Source of the DNA: a virus
Virus record (IMG/VR): IMGVR_UViG_3300007542_000061
Coordinates: 1 to 38,863 of that record
DNA length: 38,863 nucleotides
Strand: one strand, 5' to 3'
In this document: positions 9,242 through 17,048 of the stretch, piece by piece
Numbering within the stretch: the first letter of the stretch is position 1
How the letters are laid out: every line of letters starts with the position of its first letter
Program-made: the position numbers and the translations under genes
The notes under the pieces: generated by a model
What the model was told of the DNA's origin: nothing
The model's input: the letters and a program-made list of their open reading frames with translations, nothing else
The model's database searches: none

Positions 9242-11521
9242 ATGACGATTACCGCCCAGACATCGAAGTCAGGACCGTACAACGGCAACGGTTCCACGAC
9301 GGTGTTTTCTTACACCTTCAAGGTGCTCGACGAAGAGCATCTGATCGTCACGCTGCTGGCGGCTGACAAGATCACCGAGACCGTCAAGGTGCTCGGTACA
9401 GACTACACTGTGACCGGGGTCGACAACCCGAACGGTGGCCAGATCACCATGGTGGTGCCGCCTGCCACTGGCGAGGAGCTGGTCATCACCCGGGCCGTCC
9501 CGCTCGAGCAGGAGATCGATCTCGAGAACCGTCGCGCAGTCAACCCGGAGACCCTAGAAGAGGGTCTGGACCGGCTGACCCAGATTGCGCAGGATCAGCA
9601 ACAGCAGCTCGACCGGTCTATCAAGGTCGACCTGTACGAGGAAGCCGATCTCGACCAGCTGGTGCTGAACATCAATAAGCTGGCACCGCTGGATCAAGAG
9701 CTGATCACCACAGCAGGGATCGCCGATGAGATCGTCACCGTGGCAGGCATCGATGCCGACGTCACGACCGTGGCTGGCATCGCAGATGATGTCAGCGCGG
9801 TGGCCGCGATCGACACCAAAGTGGTCATCGCTGCGGACAACGTGATCGACATCACGAACTTTGCCGATGTGTACTATGGCCCGAGCGCGACCGACCCGAC
9901 CACCCGTAAGGACGGCGCACCGCTGCAGACCGGTGACCTGTATTACAACACCGTCGAGGATAAGTTCCGGGTGTATAGCACTGGCGGCGGCTGGCAGCCG
10001 TTTCAGACGCAGGGCGTGGCACGCACCTTCTACGTCTCGATGACCGGTGACAACACCAACAGCGGCACCTCGACAGGCGCACCTTTGGCCACCATCAATG
10101 CGGCCCTGACCAAGGCTGCAGTCGGCGGTGCATCCAACATCGTGATCGTCCATCCGGGCGAGTACGAGGTCCAGCCTGACACCGAGATCCCTGCCAACTG
10201 CGCGCTGTACGGCTATGACCTGCGGGTCACCAAGCTGAGCCTGCCGGACGGTCAGGAAGAGAACAACATGTTCTTGATGAACAGCGGCATCAAGGTTCGC
10301 GGGTTCACATTCAGCGGGCTGCAGCACGACGCGTACGACTTCGACCCAGCGACCAACAGCTTTGCCCCGCCCACCAAAGGCTGGGCTTTTGTGTTCAAGC
10401 AGGGTGCCTTGATCACTCGATCCCCCTACATTGCAGACTGCTCCCAACTCCACGGTCTGACCCAATCACAGATGGTGCTGCCGATCGATCGGGAAAATGG
10501 AAACCCGGACATGCCGCTCGGTGGTGGGAACCTGTTGGCCGACGGTTCCGTGCTCGACGCCGACAGCCCGCTCCGGTCCGTTGTCGTGGACAGTTTCACA
10601 GCGATCAACCCGAACGGCATCGGCTACGCCATCACCCGCAACGCCTTCGTGCAGCTTGTATCAGTGTTCACGAACTGGTCCCGCGTCGGTCTGTGGAGCC
10701 ACCAAGGTGGGCAGGTCACCGTCGCGAACTCCAACAGCACCTTCGGCGACTATGCTCTCGCGGCTACTGGATCCCGGAACGCAATTCAGCTTGAGGGCGT
10801 CCCCAACCCCGCGAATATCACTGAGCAGGACGCGTCGGCTGGGATTATCGACAGCCAGTTTGAAAGCATCGTTGCTGACCTGATGGCGCGATACGCCACC
10901 CTTCCGGGCTGGAGCGCATCGTACGACGAGCTTGCAGAGCGCGATACGAGAACTATCCTCCGGGCGCTCGCCAACGACCTGCGGTCTGGGCAGGATCGGG
11001 CGACCCAGTATGTGATCAAGGGCTTCTTCGACTGGAATGCAAACTTTGCCTTCAACTCGGCGCTGGTTCCCATATTTTCGGCCTCTTGGGATGAGATAGA
11101 GGCTGAGCTACTGGAGCGTTTCGCCGTCCCGACCGCCAAAACAATGATCACTGAGCTAATCGGCTTCATGAAAGAAGTAGTCGCCGATGTCGCTCTCAAT
11201 GGTTCGGGCAGCCAATACATCGTTGCGTTTCCATCAGTGGTTGAAGCGACTGGTCAGCAGCTTAGCTACGCCGGGTCGGGGGTCAACTACAACTCTCTGC
11301 CATACTCTCAACGCGGAACTGGCGAAGCGCCAAACCCAGCTTCGTCAATCATTGAGAATGGAGGTGGTCGGGTCTACGCCACTTTCTCGACTGAGGTGGG
11401 CGACACTTATCTCGGGAAAGACCTGCGTGTAGATTTCGAGCGCAGCACGATTGAGGGTCAAGCGTTCTCGCGCGGTGTCCAGAACATTGCACTTCCACTC
11501 ATCATTGCTCTTGGAGCTTGA
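9242..11521 (+). CDS. Tail fibre protein, T7 gp17-like N-terminus with beta-helix
   Basis: This 759-residue protein probably forms the receptor-binding fibre. Residues 1-125 resemble the T7 tail-fibre N-terminal domain that docks on the tail: a start like TSKSGPYNGNGSTTVFSYTF, then an Arg-rich stretch and a Gln-rich helix (DQQQQLDRSIKVDL). Degenerate repeats of the form TVAGI-D-DV follow (about 155-200). A stretch starting FYVSMTGDNTNSGT then looks like a right-handed parallel beta-helix of the pectin-lyase type (about 260-520). The C-terminus is not recognised and probably carries specificity. A good Shine-Dalgarno (AAGGAGAG) precedes the ATG. It lies 34 bases after the giant virion gene and 3 bases before the next tail gene, so it is co-transcribed with the host-recognition cassette. 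The N-terminal assignment is firm; the beta-helix is inferred from composition. Confidence 0.85.
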   Translation: MTITAQTSKSGPYNGNGSTTVFSYTFKVLDEEHLIVTLLAADKITETVKVLGTDYTVTGVDNPNGGQITMVVPPATGEELVITRAVPLEQEIDLENRRAVNPETLEEGLDRLTQIAQDQQQQLDRSIKVDLYEEADLDQLVLNINKLAPLDQELITTAGIADEIVTVAGIDADVTTVAGIADDVSAVAAIDTKVVIAADNVIDITNFADVYYGPSATDPTTRKDGAPLQTGDLYYNTVEDKFRVYSTGGGWQPFQTQGVARTFYVSMTGDNTNSGTSTGAPLATINAALTKAAVGGASNIVIVHPGEYEVQPDTEIPANCALYGYDLRVTKLSLPDGQEENNMFLMNSGIKVRGFTFSGLQHDAYDFDPATNSFAPPTKGWAFVFKQGALITRSPYIADCSQLHGLTQSQMVLPIDRENGNPDMPLGGGNLLADGSVLDADSPLRSVVVDSFTAINPNGIGYAITRNAFVQLVSVFTNWSRVGLWSHQGGQVTVANSNSTFGDYALAATGSRNAIQLEGVPNPANITEQDASAGIIDSQFESIVADLMARYATLPGWSASYDELAERDTRTILRALANDLRSGQDRATQYVIKGFFDWNANFAFNSALVPIFSASWDEIEAELLERFAVPTAKTMITELIGFMKEVVADVALNGSGSQYIVAFPSVVEATGQQLSYAGSGVNYNSLPYSQRGTGEAPNPASSIIENGGGRVYATFSTEVGDTYLGKDLRVDFERSTIEGQAFSRGVQNIALPLIIALGA

Positions 11522-11524
11522 CAC

Positions 11525-11944
11525 ATGGCCACATCAGTCATCACTACCCCCCGCCCCCCGCTCAACCTCTTCGAAGTGGTTCGCGTCGCTATCACTGACG
11601 CGATCACAGAGGTTTACGACGTTCCCGAATATCTGATCCCTGCTGACGGCCCCAACCCCGCGCAGACGATCAAGACGGCAGCGATCATCAGCAACCTAAT
11701 TCTGACGAATGGGACAGCCAGCGCGATCACAGCGGCCATCTCAGTGAAAGATGCAGCGGATGTGACCCACGTCATAACTTCTGGTGAGACCATCCCGGCT
11801 TCCGGTTTCGTGAGCGTCGATCTGGACAAGCACGTCCTCGTCACGGGGGACCGTTTCCTGATCCAGTATTCTACCGGGGCCGTTGGTGTCGCCCACCTCA
11901 GCTTCGTGCTAAATCAGCGCGAGCAGTTCACGATTATCATCTAA
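11525..11944 (+). CDS. Small tail protein with RPPLNLFE/NQRE module
   Basis: This is a 139-residue beta-rich protein with no signal peptide or membrane segment. It begins near the N-terminus with RPPLNLFE, continues with a YLIPADG segment, and ends with LSFVLNQREQF. The same landmarks, in the same order and at similar spacing, form the C-terminal half of the protein at 15530-16270, so the two are paralogues. The gene starts 3 bases after the tail fibre stop with a GGAG ribosome site, in a run of beta-rich tail genes. I infer a role as a fibre tip, fibre-associated or decoration protein; the family is not one I can name. Confidence 0.7.
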   Translation: MATSVITTPRPPLNLFEVVRVAITDAITEVYDVPEYLIPADGPNPAQTIKTAAIISNLILTNGTASAITAAISVKDAADVTHVITSGETIPASGFVSVDLDKHVLVTGDRFLIQYSTGAVGVAHLSFVLNQREQFTIII

Positions 11945-11958
11945 CGAGGAGCTTTCCC

Positions 11959-12360
11959 ATGCCCATCACACTGACTGAAACCTCGCTCAATGCCTCGGTG
12001 AACAGTGTTGCCGGAACCTTTGACGGCGGCTCTGTTCAGTTCAAGGCCGGAGCGACGGTGCTTGCTGAACTCACCTTGGCCGCTGATGTGTTTCCAGCAG
12101 CCGCCTCCGGCTCAACGACCGCGACGACCACGAGTGATCCAACCCTCGGGGTGCCAGTCGTCGCAACGGGTGCCGTCACCGCAACAGGGACGTGCGACGG
12201 CTTCACCATCCTCAACAACTCGGATCAAGCCATCCTTTCGGGCACCGTCTCGGTTGTCGGCGGGGGCGGCAGTTTCGAGCTGAGCCAGACAGAGTTTTCC
12301 TCGGGCGACTTGCTGGTGATCTCGACCGTGATCTATTCTCAACCAGCCACAGGAGCCTGA
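11959..12360 (+). CDS. Small beta-rich tail protein, unknown
   Basis: This 133-residue protein is rich in Thr, Ser, Val, Ala and Gly, with a Gly run (VVGGGGSF) near the end. Its composition is typical of secreted or virion beta-sandwich proteins. I do not recognise a family. AGGAG sits just upstream of the ATG. The gene lies between two tail genes at short spacing, which supports a structural role in the host-recognition cassette. No catalytic motif is visible. Confidence 0.65.
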   Translation: MPITLTETSLNASVNSVAGTFDGGSVQFKAGATVLAELTLAADVFPAAASGSTTATTTSDPTLGVPVVATGAVTATGTCDGFTILNNSDQAILSGTVSVVGGGGSFELSQTEFSSGDLLVISTVIYSQPATGA

Positions 12361-12363
12361 TAG

Positions 12364-12990
12364 ATGGCCACCTTCGTGAACAGGGCATACGTCGAGACGG
12401 CGACCACGGGGACGGGGACAATCACGCTGGGTTCCGTGAAGGCGGGCTACCAGAGTTTCGCGGATGCTGGCGTGTCGAACGGCGACGTGGTGCGCTATGT
12501 GATCGAGGACGGCAACGAGTGGGAGATCGGGCAGGGCACTTATTCTTCCACCGGTCCGACACTCACGCGAACGGTGAGTGAAAGCAGCAACGCGGACGCA
12601 GCCCTCAACCTGTCAGGCTCGGCGGTGGTGTTCGTCACGGCGGCGGCTGCGGACATCATGAACCCGACCAATCCTGTCGTCACAGCGGGGACGATCACAG
12701 AGGATGTGCACACGCTGAGCGGCACGAGCGTTTCCTTGGAGCCTGACAACGGGTCGATCCAATCGCACACGCTGACGGGCAGCACGACCTACACTGACGG
12801 ATTTTCTGCTGGTCAAGCCGTCACGTTGATGATTGACGACGGGACTACCTACGCGATCACATGGCCGACGATGACTTGGGTCAACAACGGTGGCTCTGCA
12901 CCCACGCTTGCGACCACTGGCTATACGGTCATTGCGATCTGGAAGGTCGGCACAACGCTCTACGGCGCGCTGGTCGGGGACGGTTCCTGA
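12364..12990 (+). CDS. Tail protein, rhodobacterial prophage type
   Basis: This 208-residue protein starts with NRAYVETATTGTGTITLG and GYQSFADAGVSNGDVVRYVI, then has GTYSSTGPTLTRTV and LNLSGSAVVFVTAAA. This pattern is familiar from tail proteins of many alphaproteobacterial prophages and phages, where it forms the N-terminal part of fibre-associated proteins. The second half (about 110-208) is another beta-rich domain with repeated Thr/Gly turns. It has an AGGAG ribosome site, and its stop codon overlaps the next start as TGATG, so the two are translationally coupled. Role: virion tail or fibre component, inferred. Confidence 0.7.
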   Translation: MATFVNRAYVETATTGTGTITLGSVKAGYQSFADAGVSNGDVVRYVIEDGNEWEIGQGTYSSTGPTLTRTVSESSNADAALNLSGSAVVFVTAAAADIMNPTNPVVTAGTITEDVHTLSGTSVSLEPDNGSIQSHTLTGSTTYTDGFSAGQAVTLMIDDGTTYAITWPTMTWVNNGGSAPTLATTGYTVIAIWKVGTTLYGALVGDGS

Positions 12991-15098
12991 TGCTGTGGCA
13001 CAAGGCTCAAGGTGCGGGCGGGACCGTTGGTGGTGGGGTTAATCCGTCATTTGACCTCTCCATTGCTCCTCCGCTGTACAGTGCGGTCTTCGCTGTCGGG
13101 GAAAAGTACGTCTACTTTACTGAGCCTGTTTACCCGAACAGTACTGACCCGAATGCTGAACGCTACCGGGTTTCGGCTATTGACGTCTCCACAGGTTCGC
13201 CGGGCGCTAAGGTCGCTGTGCTCGATCAGGTCGATGGTTCTGTTATCTCCTCTCTCAATGTGGAGATTGCTGCTTTCGTTCTAACAACGGGGGAAGAAGC
13301 TGTCGCAGCGGCGATCTATGACAGCAACGAGAATAGACAGTATCTTGCGGTCAACACCCCGGAGGAAGTGGTCAACGAGGGGGATCAGTACCTCTTAAAT
13401 CTGGGAACCGGGTCCAGCAACGTCAGGAATAACGTCGCCTCCGCAGGTGAGTGGGTGGCGTATTTCAGCCACGCTAATGACCGGATTTCTGCGCGCCGCT
13501 TCCGCCTAAGTGACAATAGAGTGCAGCTAGTACAGCAAAAGAATGTCTCTGTCAGCAATATGAACTACGACCAAGGGCTGGCAATAGAGAGCACGGGAAC
13601 CTATGCCTACATCACATACAATAATACGGCAATCGGGGCTTTTATCACTGCTGTAATCAATCTGAACACGGGGGCCGAGACCGACAGGCACGTGTTTTCG
13701 GCTTATCCCGGCATCGTGAACCTTTCCCAGCACGTTCGTGACGGCAAACTCTACATGTCCTCCACTAACTACGCTCATGTCTTCGACGTGTCTACACCGG
13801 GCAGCATCACGCACATCAATTCGGTGACTCTCGCCAGCACGGTATACTCCTACGCCACGGACGAAAAATTGTATGTGACGAATAGACTTAACTCGTCTTA
13901 CGAGGTGTTCGACATACTTACTGGGTCGTCTGAAGGGATTGTTCCAGCTACACCGGATGGCGACTGGAAGGGTACTTTCGTCAATACCCCGGCGGACGTC
14001 AGGGGCCAGTACATCTTCATGCCCGAGAACAACACGACCAAGATTTTCGACGCGTCTGATCTGAGTAGCTTGTCGCTGGTGGGGAGCGCCGGGTACGCCA
14101 GCATTAGGATCGAAGAGATAGCTGTAAGCGCGGACGGAAACACGCTCTACGCTTTTGAAGCAGACGCTACGAACGGTCTGCTGACTTTGGCGAAGTATGA
14201 CGTCACGAACAAAGCATCCCCCGCACTCCTGGGTCGGACGGGCGATCTAACTGTGAGCGAGGGGGTTTTGAACTATTACGTCGGGAAACCAGTAATTGAT
14301 GGCAACCTCCTTTACACAACGCTCCAACCAACTTCTAACACGACTAGACTGTACGTGTTCGACGTCAGCGGCAGCACTCCGACAGTTGTGGGGAGCGTCG
14401 ATTTTCCGTCCACGCAACTCTACGCCGACCAAGTGCTGAAGTACGGAAACTCTGTGTTTGCCTTCGGATACAGATATGCTTGGGAAGTTGACGTCACGAA
14501 CCCCGCTAGTCCCTCGCACCTCACTACAAATACGTCCGAGTGCAGCGCGGTCCTGCTCGATGGAGACTATCTTTACACCGTTTCTACCTCGAACGGAGCT
14601 GGTTCTGGTGGGGTCTACTTCGAGGTCTACGATCTGGCGGGCCGCACTCCGGGAAGTGCGCTGTCACCAATCGCATCTCTCTATACCGGAGTTACTGTGT
14701 ACAGCATACAAATTCCGGTTGCCTACTGCATAACCAAGGTCGGCGACGAGGTATTCACCACAATACCGAACAGCTACGAGTGCGCGATGCTTAGAGTTGA
14801 CGTGTCTACCCCCAGCGCGCCAGCCTTCGTATACGCGTCTGGGACCAACTCCTACGGTCGCTCAGCATTCAATACGTCGGGGGTGGCTAGGACATTCCTC
14901 CTGCACCCAGACGGTGAGACGTTCACAACACTGGGCGCTCAAGGTTTCGGCGCAGCGAAGTGGAACCGGGTGACAGGTCTGGTTGATCAGTCCGTCATCG
15001 ACACGGGGGCTCTTGGGCTGGAGCCGAGAGCCTTCGCAAACTCCACGAAACTGATTACACTTTCGTGGTCCGGCAGGATCAGCATAGGAGACTTGTAG
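12990..15098 (+). CDS. LVIVD-repeat beta-propeller tail protein
   Basis: I chose the ATG at 12990 (702 residues) because it overlaps the preceding stop as TGATG; an open frame further upstream only shadows the previous gene. The protein contains many repeats in which a strand ends in a pattern like VFDVS-P-VGS or VDVTNPASPSHL, for example VFDVSTPGSI, VFDVSGSTP, EVDVTNPASP and RVDVSTPSAP. These match the LVIVD family of beta-propeller repeats, common in secreted bacterial proteins but unusual in phage tails. No signal peptide is visible, which fits a virion protein rather than a secreted one. Base composition is visibly lower in GC than in neighbouring genes, with many AAC/AAT, TAC and TCT codons, which suggests recent acquisition. 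The likely job is binding a host-surface polymer; this is inference. Confidence 0.75.
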   Translation: MLWHKAQGAGGTVGGGVNPSFDLSIAPPLYSAVFAVGEKYVYFTEPVYPNSTDPNAERYRVSAIDVSTGSPGAKVAVLDQVDGSVISSLNVEIAAFVLTTGEEAVAAAIYDSNENRQYLAVNTPEEVVNEGDQYLLNLGTGSSNVRNNVASAGEWVAYFSHANDRISARRFRLSDNRVQLVQQKNVSVSNMNYDQGLAIESTGTYAYITYNNTAIGAFITAVINLNTGAETDRHVFSAYPGIVNLSQHVRDGKLYMSSTNYAHVFDVSTPGSITHINSVTLASTVYSYATDEKLYVTNRLNSSYEVFDILTGSSEGIVPATPDGDWKGTFVNTPADVRGQYIFMPENNTTKIFDASDLSSLSLVGSAGYASIRIEEIAVSADGNTLYAFEADATNGLLTLAKYDVTNKASPALLGRTGDLTVSEGVLNYYVGKPVIDGNLLYTTLQPTSNTTRLYVFDVSGSTPTVVGSVDFPSTQLYADQVLKYGNSVFAFGYRYAWEVDVTNPASPSHLTTNTSECSAVLLDGDYLYTVSTSNGAGSGGVYFEVYDLAGRTPGSALSPIASLYTGVTVYSIQIPVAYCITKVGDEVFTTIPNSYECAMLRVDVSTPSAPAFVYASGTNSYGRSAFNTSGVARTFLLHPDGETFTTLGAQGFGAAKWNRVTGLVDQSVIDTGALGLEPRAFANSTKLITLSWSGRISIGDL

Positions 15099-15524
15099 AT
15101 GCACGTGAGAGTAACAAACGGCCATCCCGAGAATTACACAATCGGGCAACTGCGTCGTGATAACCCGAATACCTCGTTCCCGAAGACGATCCCAGATGCT
15201 TTGCTCGCCGAGTATCGGATTTATCCGGTGACAGTTCTACCCCAGCCAACTACGGCAGAGTGGGAGGTGGCTACGCGCACTGATCTGCCGACGCTGGTTG
15301 ACGGTATCTGGACCCTCGGCTGGACGGTTACACAGGTTCCAGAAGAGAAGGTGGAGCGGTCTGTTCGGGATCGGCGTGACAGGCTGCTCAGCCAAACTGA
15401 CTGGATGGCCCTGACCGATAACACGATGACCCAGCCGTGGGCTGACTATCGTCAAGCCCTGCGGAATGTGACTGACCAAGCTGGGTTCCCTTACAATGTA
15501 ACTTGGCCGACGAAGCCGGAGTAA
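15099..15524 (+). CDS. Tail-assembly-chaperone-like protein
   Basis: This 141-residue protein follows the propeller gene with no gap (TAG then ATG). The C-terminal part has RDRLLSQTDWMALTDNTMT, then WADYRQALRNVTDQAGFP and VTWPTKPE. This is the hallmark of phage tail-fibre assembly chaperone-like proteins (DUF4376/XkdW-like C-termini). The N-terminal part (about 1-85) is variable, as usual for the family, and may match the partner fibre. Its position directly after the propeller protein suggests that protein is the client. It is probably cytoplasmic. Confidence 0.7.
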   Translation: MHVRVTNGHPENYTIGQLRRDNPNTSFPKTIPDALLAEYRIYPVTVLPQPTTAEWEVATRTDLPTLVDGIWTLGWTVTQVPEEKVERSVRDRRDRLLSQTDWMALTDNTMTQPWADYRQALRNVTDQAGFPYNVTWPTKPE

Positions 15525-15529
15525 GTTAG

Positions 15530-16270
15530 ATGCTTGGGTTCAGACCGCTTGCTGATGCACCGACCGGGGGTTCCGCTGCGGACCCCACGATCATCTACGC
15601 CGACGGCGATCTGATCGCGGCGGGTCACACCTTTGCTGGTACGACTTCATCAACCGACACGATCTACGCCGACGGCGACCTGAGTGCTGCGGGTCACACC
15701 TTTGCTGGTACGACTTCATTAACCAACACGATCTACGCCGACGGCGACCTGAGTGCTGCGGGTCACGTGCTAGGTGCCGCAGGGTCTATCTCGGAAGTGG
15801 TCTACGCCGACGGCGATCTGAGCGCGGCGGGGTCTGCGCTCTTCGGTTCGGACTTGTTCCGCCGCGAGATTGTATCACCGCGCCCACCGCTGAACCTGTT
15901 CGAGCGTACTTACAGGTCCACTGATGTTCGGGTTCTTGGTGGGTGGACCTACATCATGCAGCCTCCGACGTACTTGGTTCCAGATGAACTCTCTGCCGGT
16001 GTGTTTTCTGAGCGTGAAGTTCGGTATATTCTCACCGCCCTGTCCTTTCATGGCGACCCCGCAGACGTCTCGATTAAGATCGTCAACTTCGACGACCGCA
16101 CGAGCAGGACGCTGGTGGAAAACCTGTTCGTACTAAGTGGATCAAGGTACACCTTTCCGGCAGCGCGATTTGTAATGAAGAGCCAAGATGCGTTGTTCGT
16201 CAAAGCCACACCCGGAGCTGAACTGACAGTCTCGGTCCACTACGTCGCGAACCAGAGAGAGGTATTCTGA
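15530..16270 (+). CDS. Tail protein with four 23-residue repeats and RPPLNLFE/NQRE module
   Basis: This is a 246-residue protein in two parts. Residues 23-114 hold four tandem units of 23 residues, each starting YADGDL-AAG; the first three continue HTFAGTTS or a close variant, and the last is degenerate. The C-terminal part (about 120-246) carries RPPLNLFE, then YLVPDE and HYVANQREVF, matching the small tail protein at 11525-11944. I infer a repeat stalk plus a tip module. The stop overlaps the heme-oxygenase-like start as TGATG. The gene closes the tail cassette, and the repeats may vary in number between relatives. Confidence 0.7.
   Translation: MLGFRPLADAPTGGSAADPTIIYADGDLIAAGHTFAGTTSSTDTIYADGDLSAAGHTFAGTTSLTNTIYADGDLSAAGHVLGAAGSISEVVYADGDLSAAGSALFGSDLFRREIVSPRPPLNLFERTYRSTDVRVLGGWTYIMQPPTYLVPDELSAGVFSEREVRYILTALSFHGDPADVSIKIVNFDDRTSRTLVENLFVLSGSRYTFPAARFVMKSQDALFVKATPGAELTVSVHYVANQREVF
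15596..15871 (+). repeat. Four tandem 69-bp in-frame repeats
   Basis: The TAC codon of YADGD occurs at 15596, 15665, 15734 and 15803, an exact 69-bp period. Units one to three are nearly identical over most of their length and unit four diverges after its first ten codons. The near identity at DNA level suggests recent duplication or gene conversion. Confidence 0.9.
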
Positions 16271-16788
16271 TGGGTCCGCTCTGGGAAGCAACGCGCGATC
16301 TGCACCACAAGGCTGAGGGCCACCCCCTCGCCAAGCGGATGGTCGACGGTTCGATCACTGCGCAGGATTGGTGCGACTGGCTGCACGCCCACTGGGTCAT
16401 CCAGCAGGCCATCGACCCGCATCTGCCCGCCCACGTCCGCCGCACGGACGCGCTGGCGCAAGATTTGCTTGAACTGTTGCCGGTGTTCCCGGCGCTGTCT
16501 CCGGCAGCTTCCGGCTTCGCGCGGTCGCTAACGGATCCGGTCTCGATCTTCGGGACTGCCTACCTGCTCATCGGCGCTCACCGGCGCGGCGGACGGGTCA
16601 TCGAGAAGGCCATGCAGGATCACGGGGTTTCGCTACCGGCCAACCACATCAAATTCGACCAACCCCAAGAAGCGGAGCTGTTCGTCAAGAGGCTGCGGGA
16701 CATCCCGCACATCGCCGACGGCGCAAGACGAGCCTTTCAAGCTCTGTTCGACGTCATGGAAGAGATCGAAGGCAGAGAGGGCCGCTAA
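16270..16788 (+). CDS. Heme-oxygenase-like protein (biliverdin-forming family)
   Basis: This 172-residue protein matches the usual short bacterial heme oxygenase layout. The N-terminus reads LWEATRDLHHKAEGHPLAKR, like the ATKEVHTQAE segment of HO-1 around its proximal heme ligand, which puts the ligand at His12. The following helix (about 34-50, WLHAHWVIQQAIDPHLP) fits the next helix of the fold. The distal helix appears as GTAYLLIGAHRRGGRVIEKA (about 97-116), resembling the Y-x-x-x-G-x-x-x-GG-x-VI motif of BphO-type enzymes but with one extra residue before GG. Heme oxygenases open heme to biliverdin, iron and CO. It is coupled by TGATG to a tail gene and lies 2 bases before the holin-like gene, so it would be expressed late. 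No bilin reductase or ferredoxin gene is nearby. The fold assignment is fairly strong; catalytic activity is unproven. Confidence 0.75.
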   Translation: MGPLWEATRDLHHKAEGHPLAKRMVDGSITAQDWCDWLHAHWVIQQAIDPHLPAHVRRTDALAQDLLELLPVFPALSPAASGFARSLTDPVSIFGTAYLLIGAHRRGGRVIEKAMQDHGVSLPANHIKFDQPQEAELFVKRLRDIPHIADGARRAFQALFDVMEEIEGREGR

Positions 16789-16790
16789 AC

Positions 16791-17048
16791 ATGGAATTGA
16801 CACTCGTCTGGAGCGGCTTGCTCACCTTCTTCTTTGGCCTTCTCAGCTGGGTGTTGCGAACCTACGTCTCAGAGTTGCAGCGGGTGACGATCCTGCTCAA
16901 TCGCACACGCGAAGAGCTGGCCAAGGAGTACGTCACCAAGGGCGAAGCCCACGCCGACATCAACCGCGTCATGAACCGGCTGGAGGCGCTGGACAGCAAG
17001 CTCGACCGGCTACTGGAAAGCAGAGCACAAGGGAGAGATAAAGTATGA
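16791..17048 (+). CDS. Holin-like single-span membrane protein
   Basis: This 85-residue protein has one hydrophobic N-terminal segment (about 5-25, LVWSGLLTFFFGLLSWVLRTYV) followed by a charged amphipathic helix with heptad-like spacing (about 29-78). It lies directly upstream of the endolysin and overlaps it by 4 bases (ATGA), which is the position and size of a holin or holin partner. Single-span holins with cytoplasmic or periplasmic coiled coils exist, but the family here is not characterised as far as I know. It could also be a membrane anchor for the endolysin. Confidence 0.6.
   Translation: MELTLVWSGLLTFFFGLLSWVLRTYVSELQRVTILLNRTREELAKEYVTKGEAHADINRVMNRLEALDSKLDRLLESRAQGRDKV

Noticed and set aside
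9554-10465. 303-residue open frame on the minus strand inside the tail fibre gene
   Set aside because: It is a mirror of a well-supported gene in GC-rich DNA; no family pattern or ribosome site.
12861-12989. Upstream extension of the propeller gene
   Set aside because: This part only reads the previous gene in another frame; the TGATG overlap at 12990 gives a natural start.
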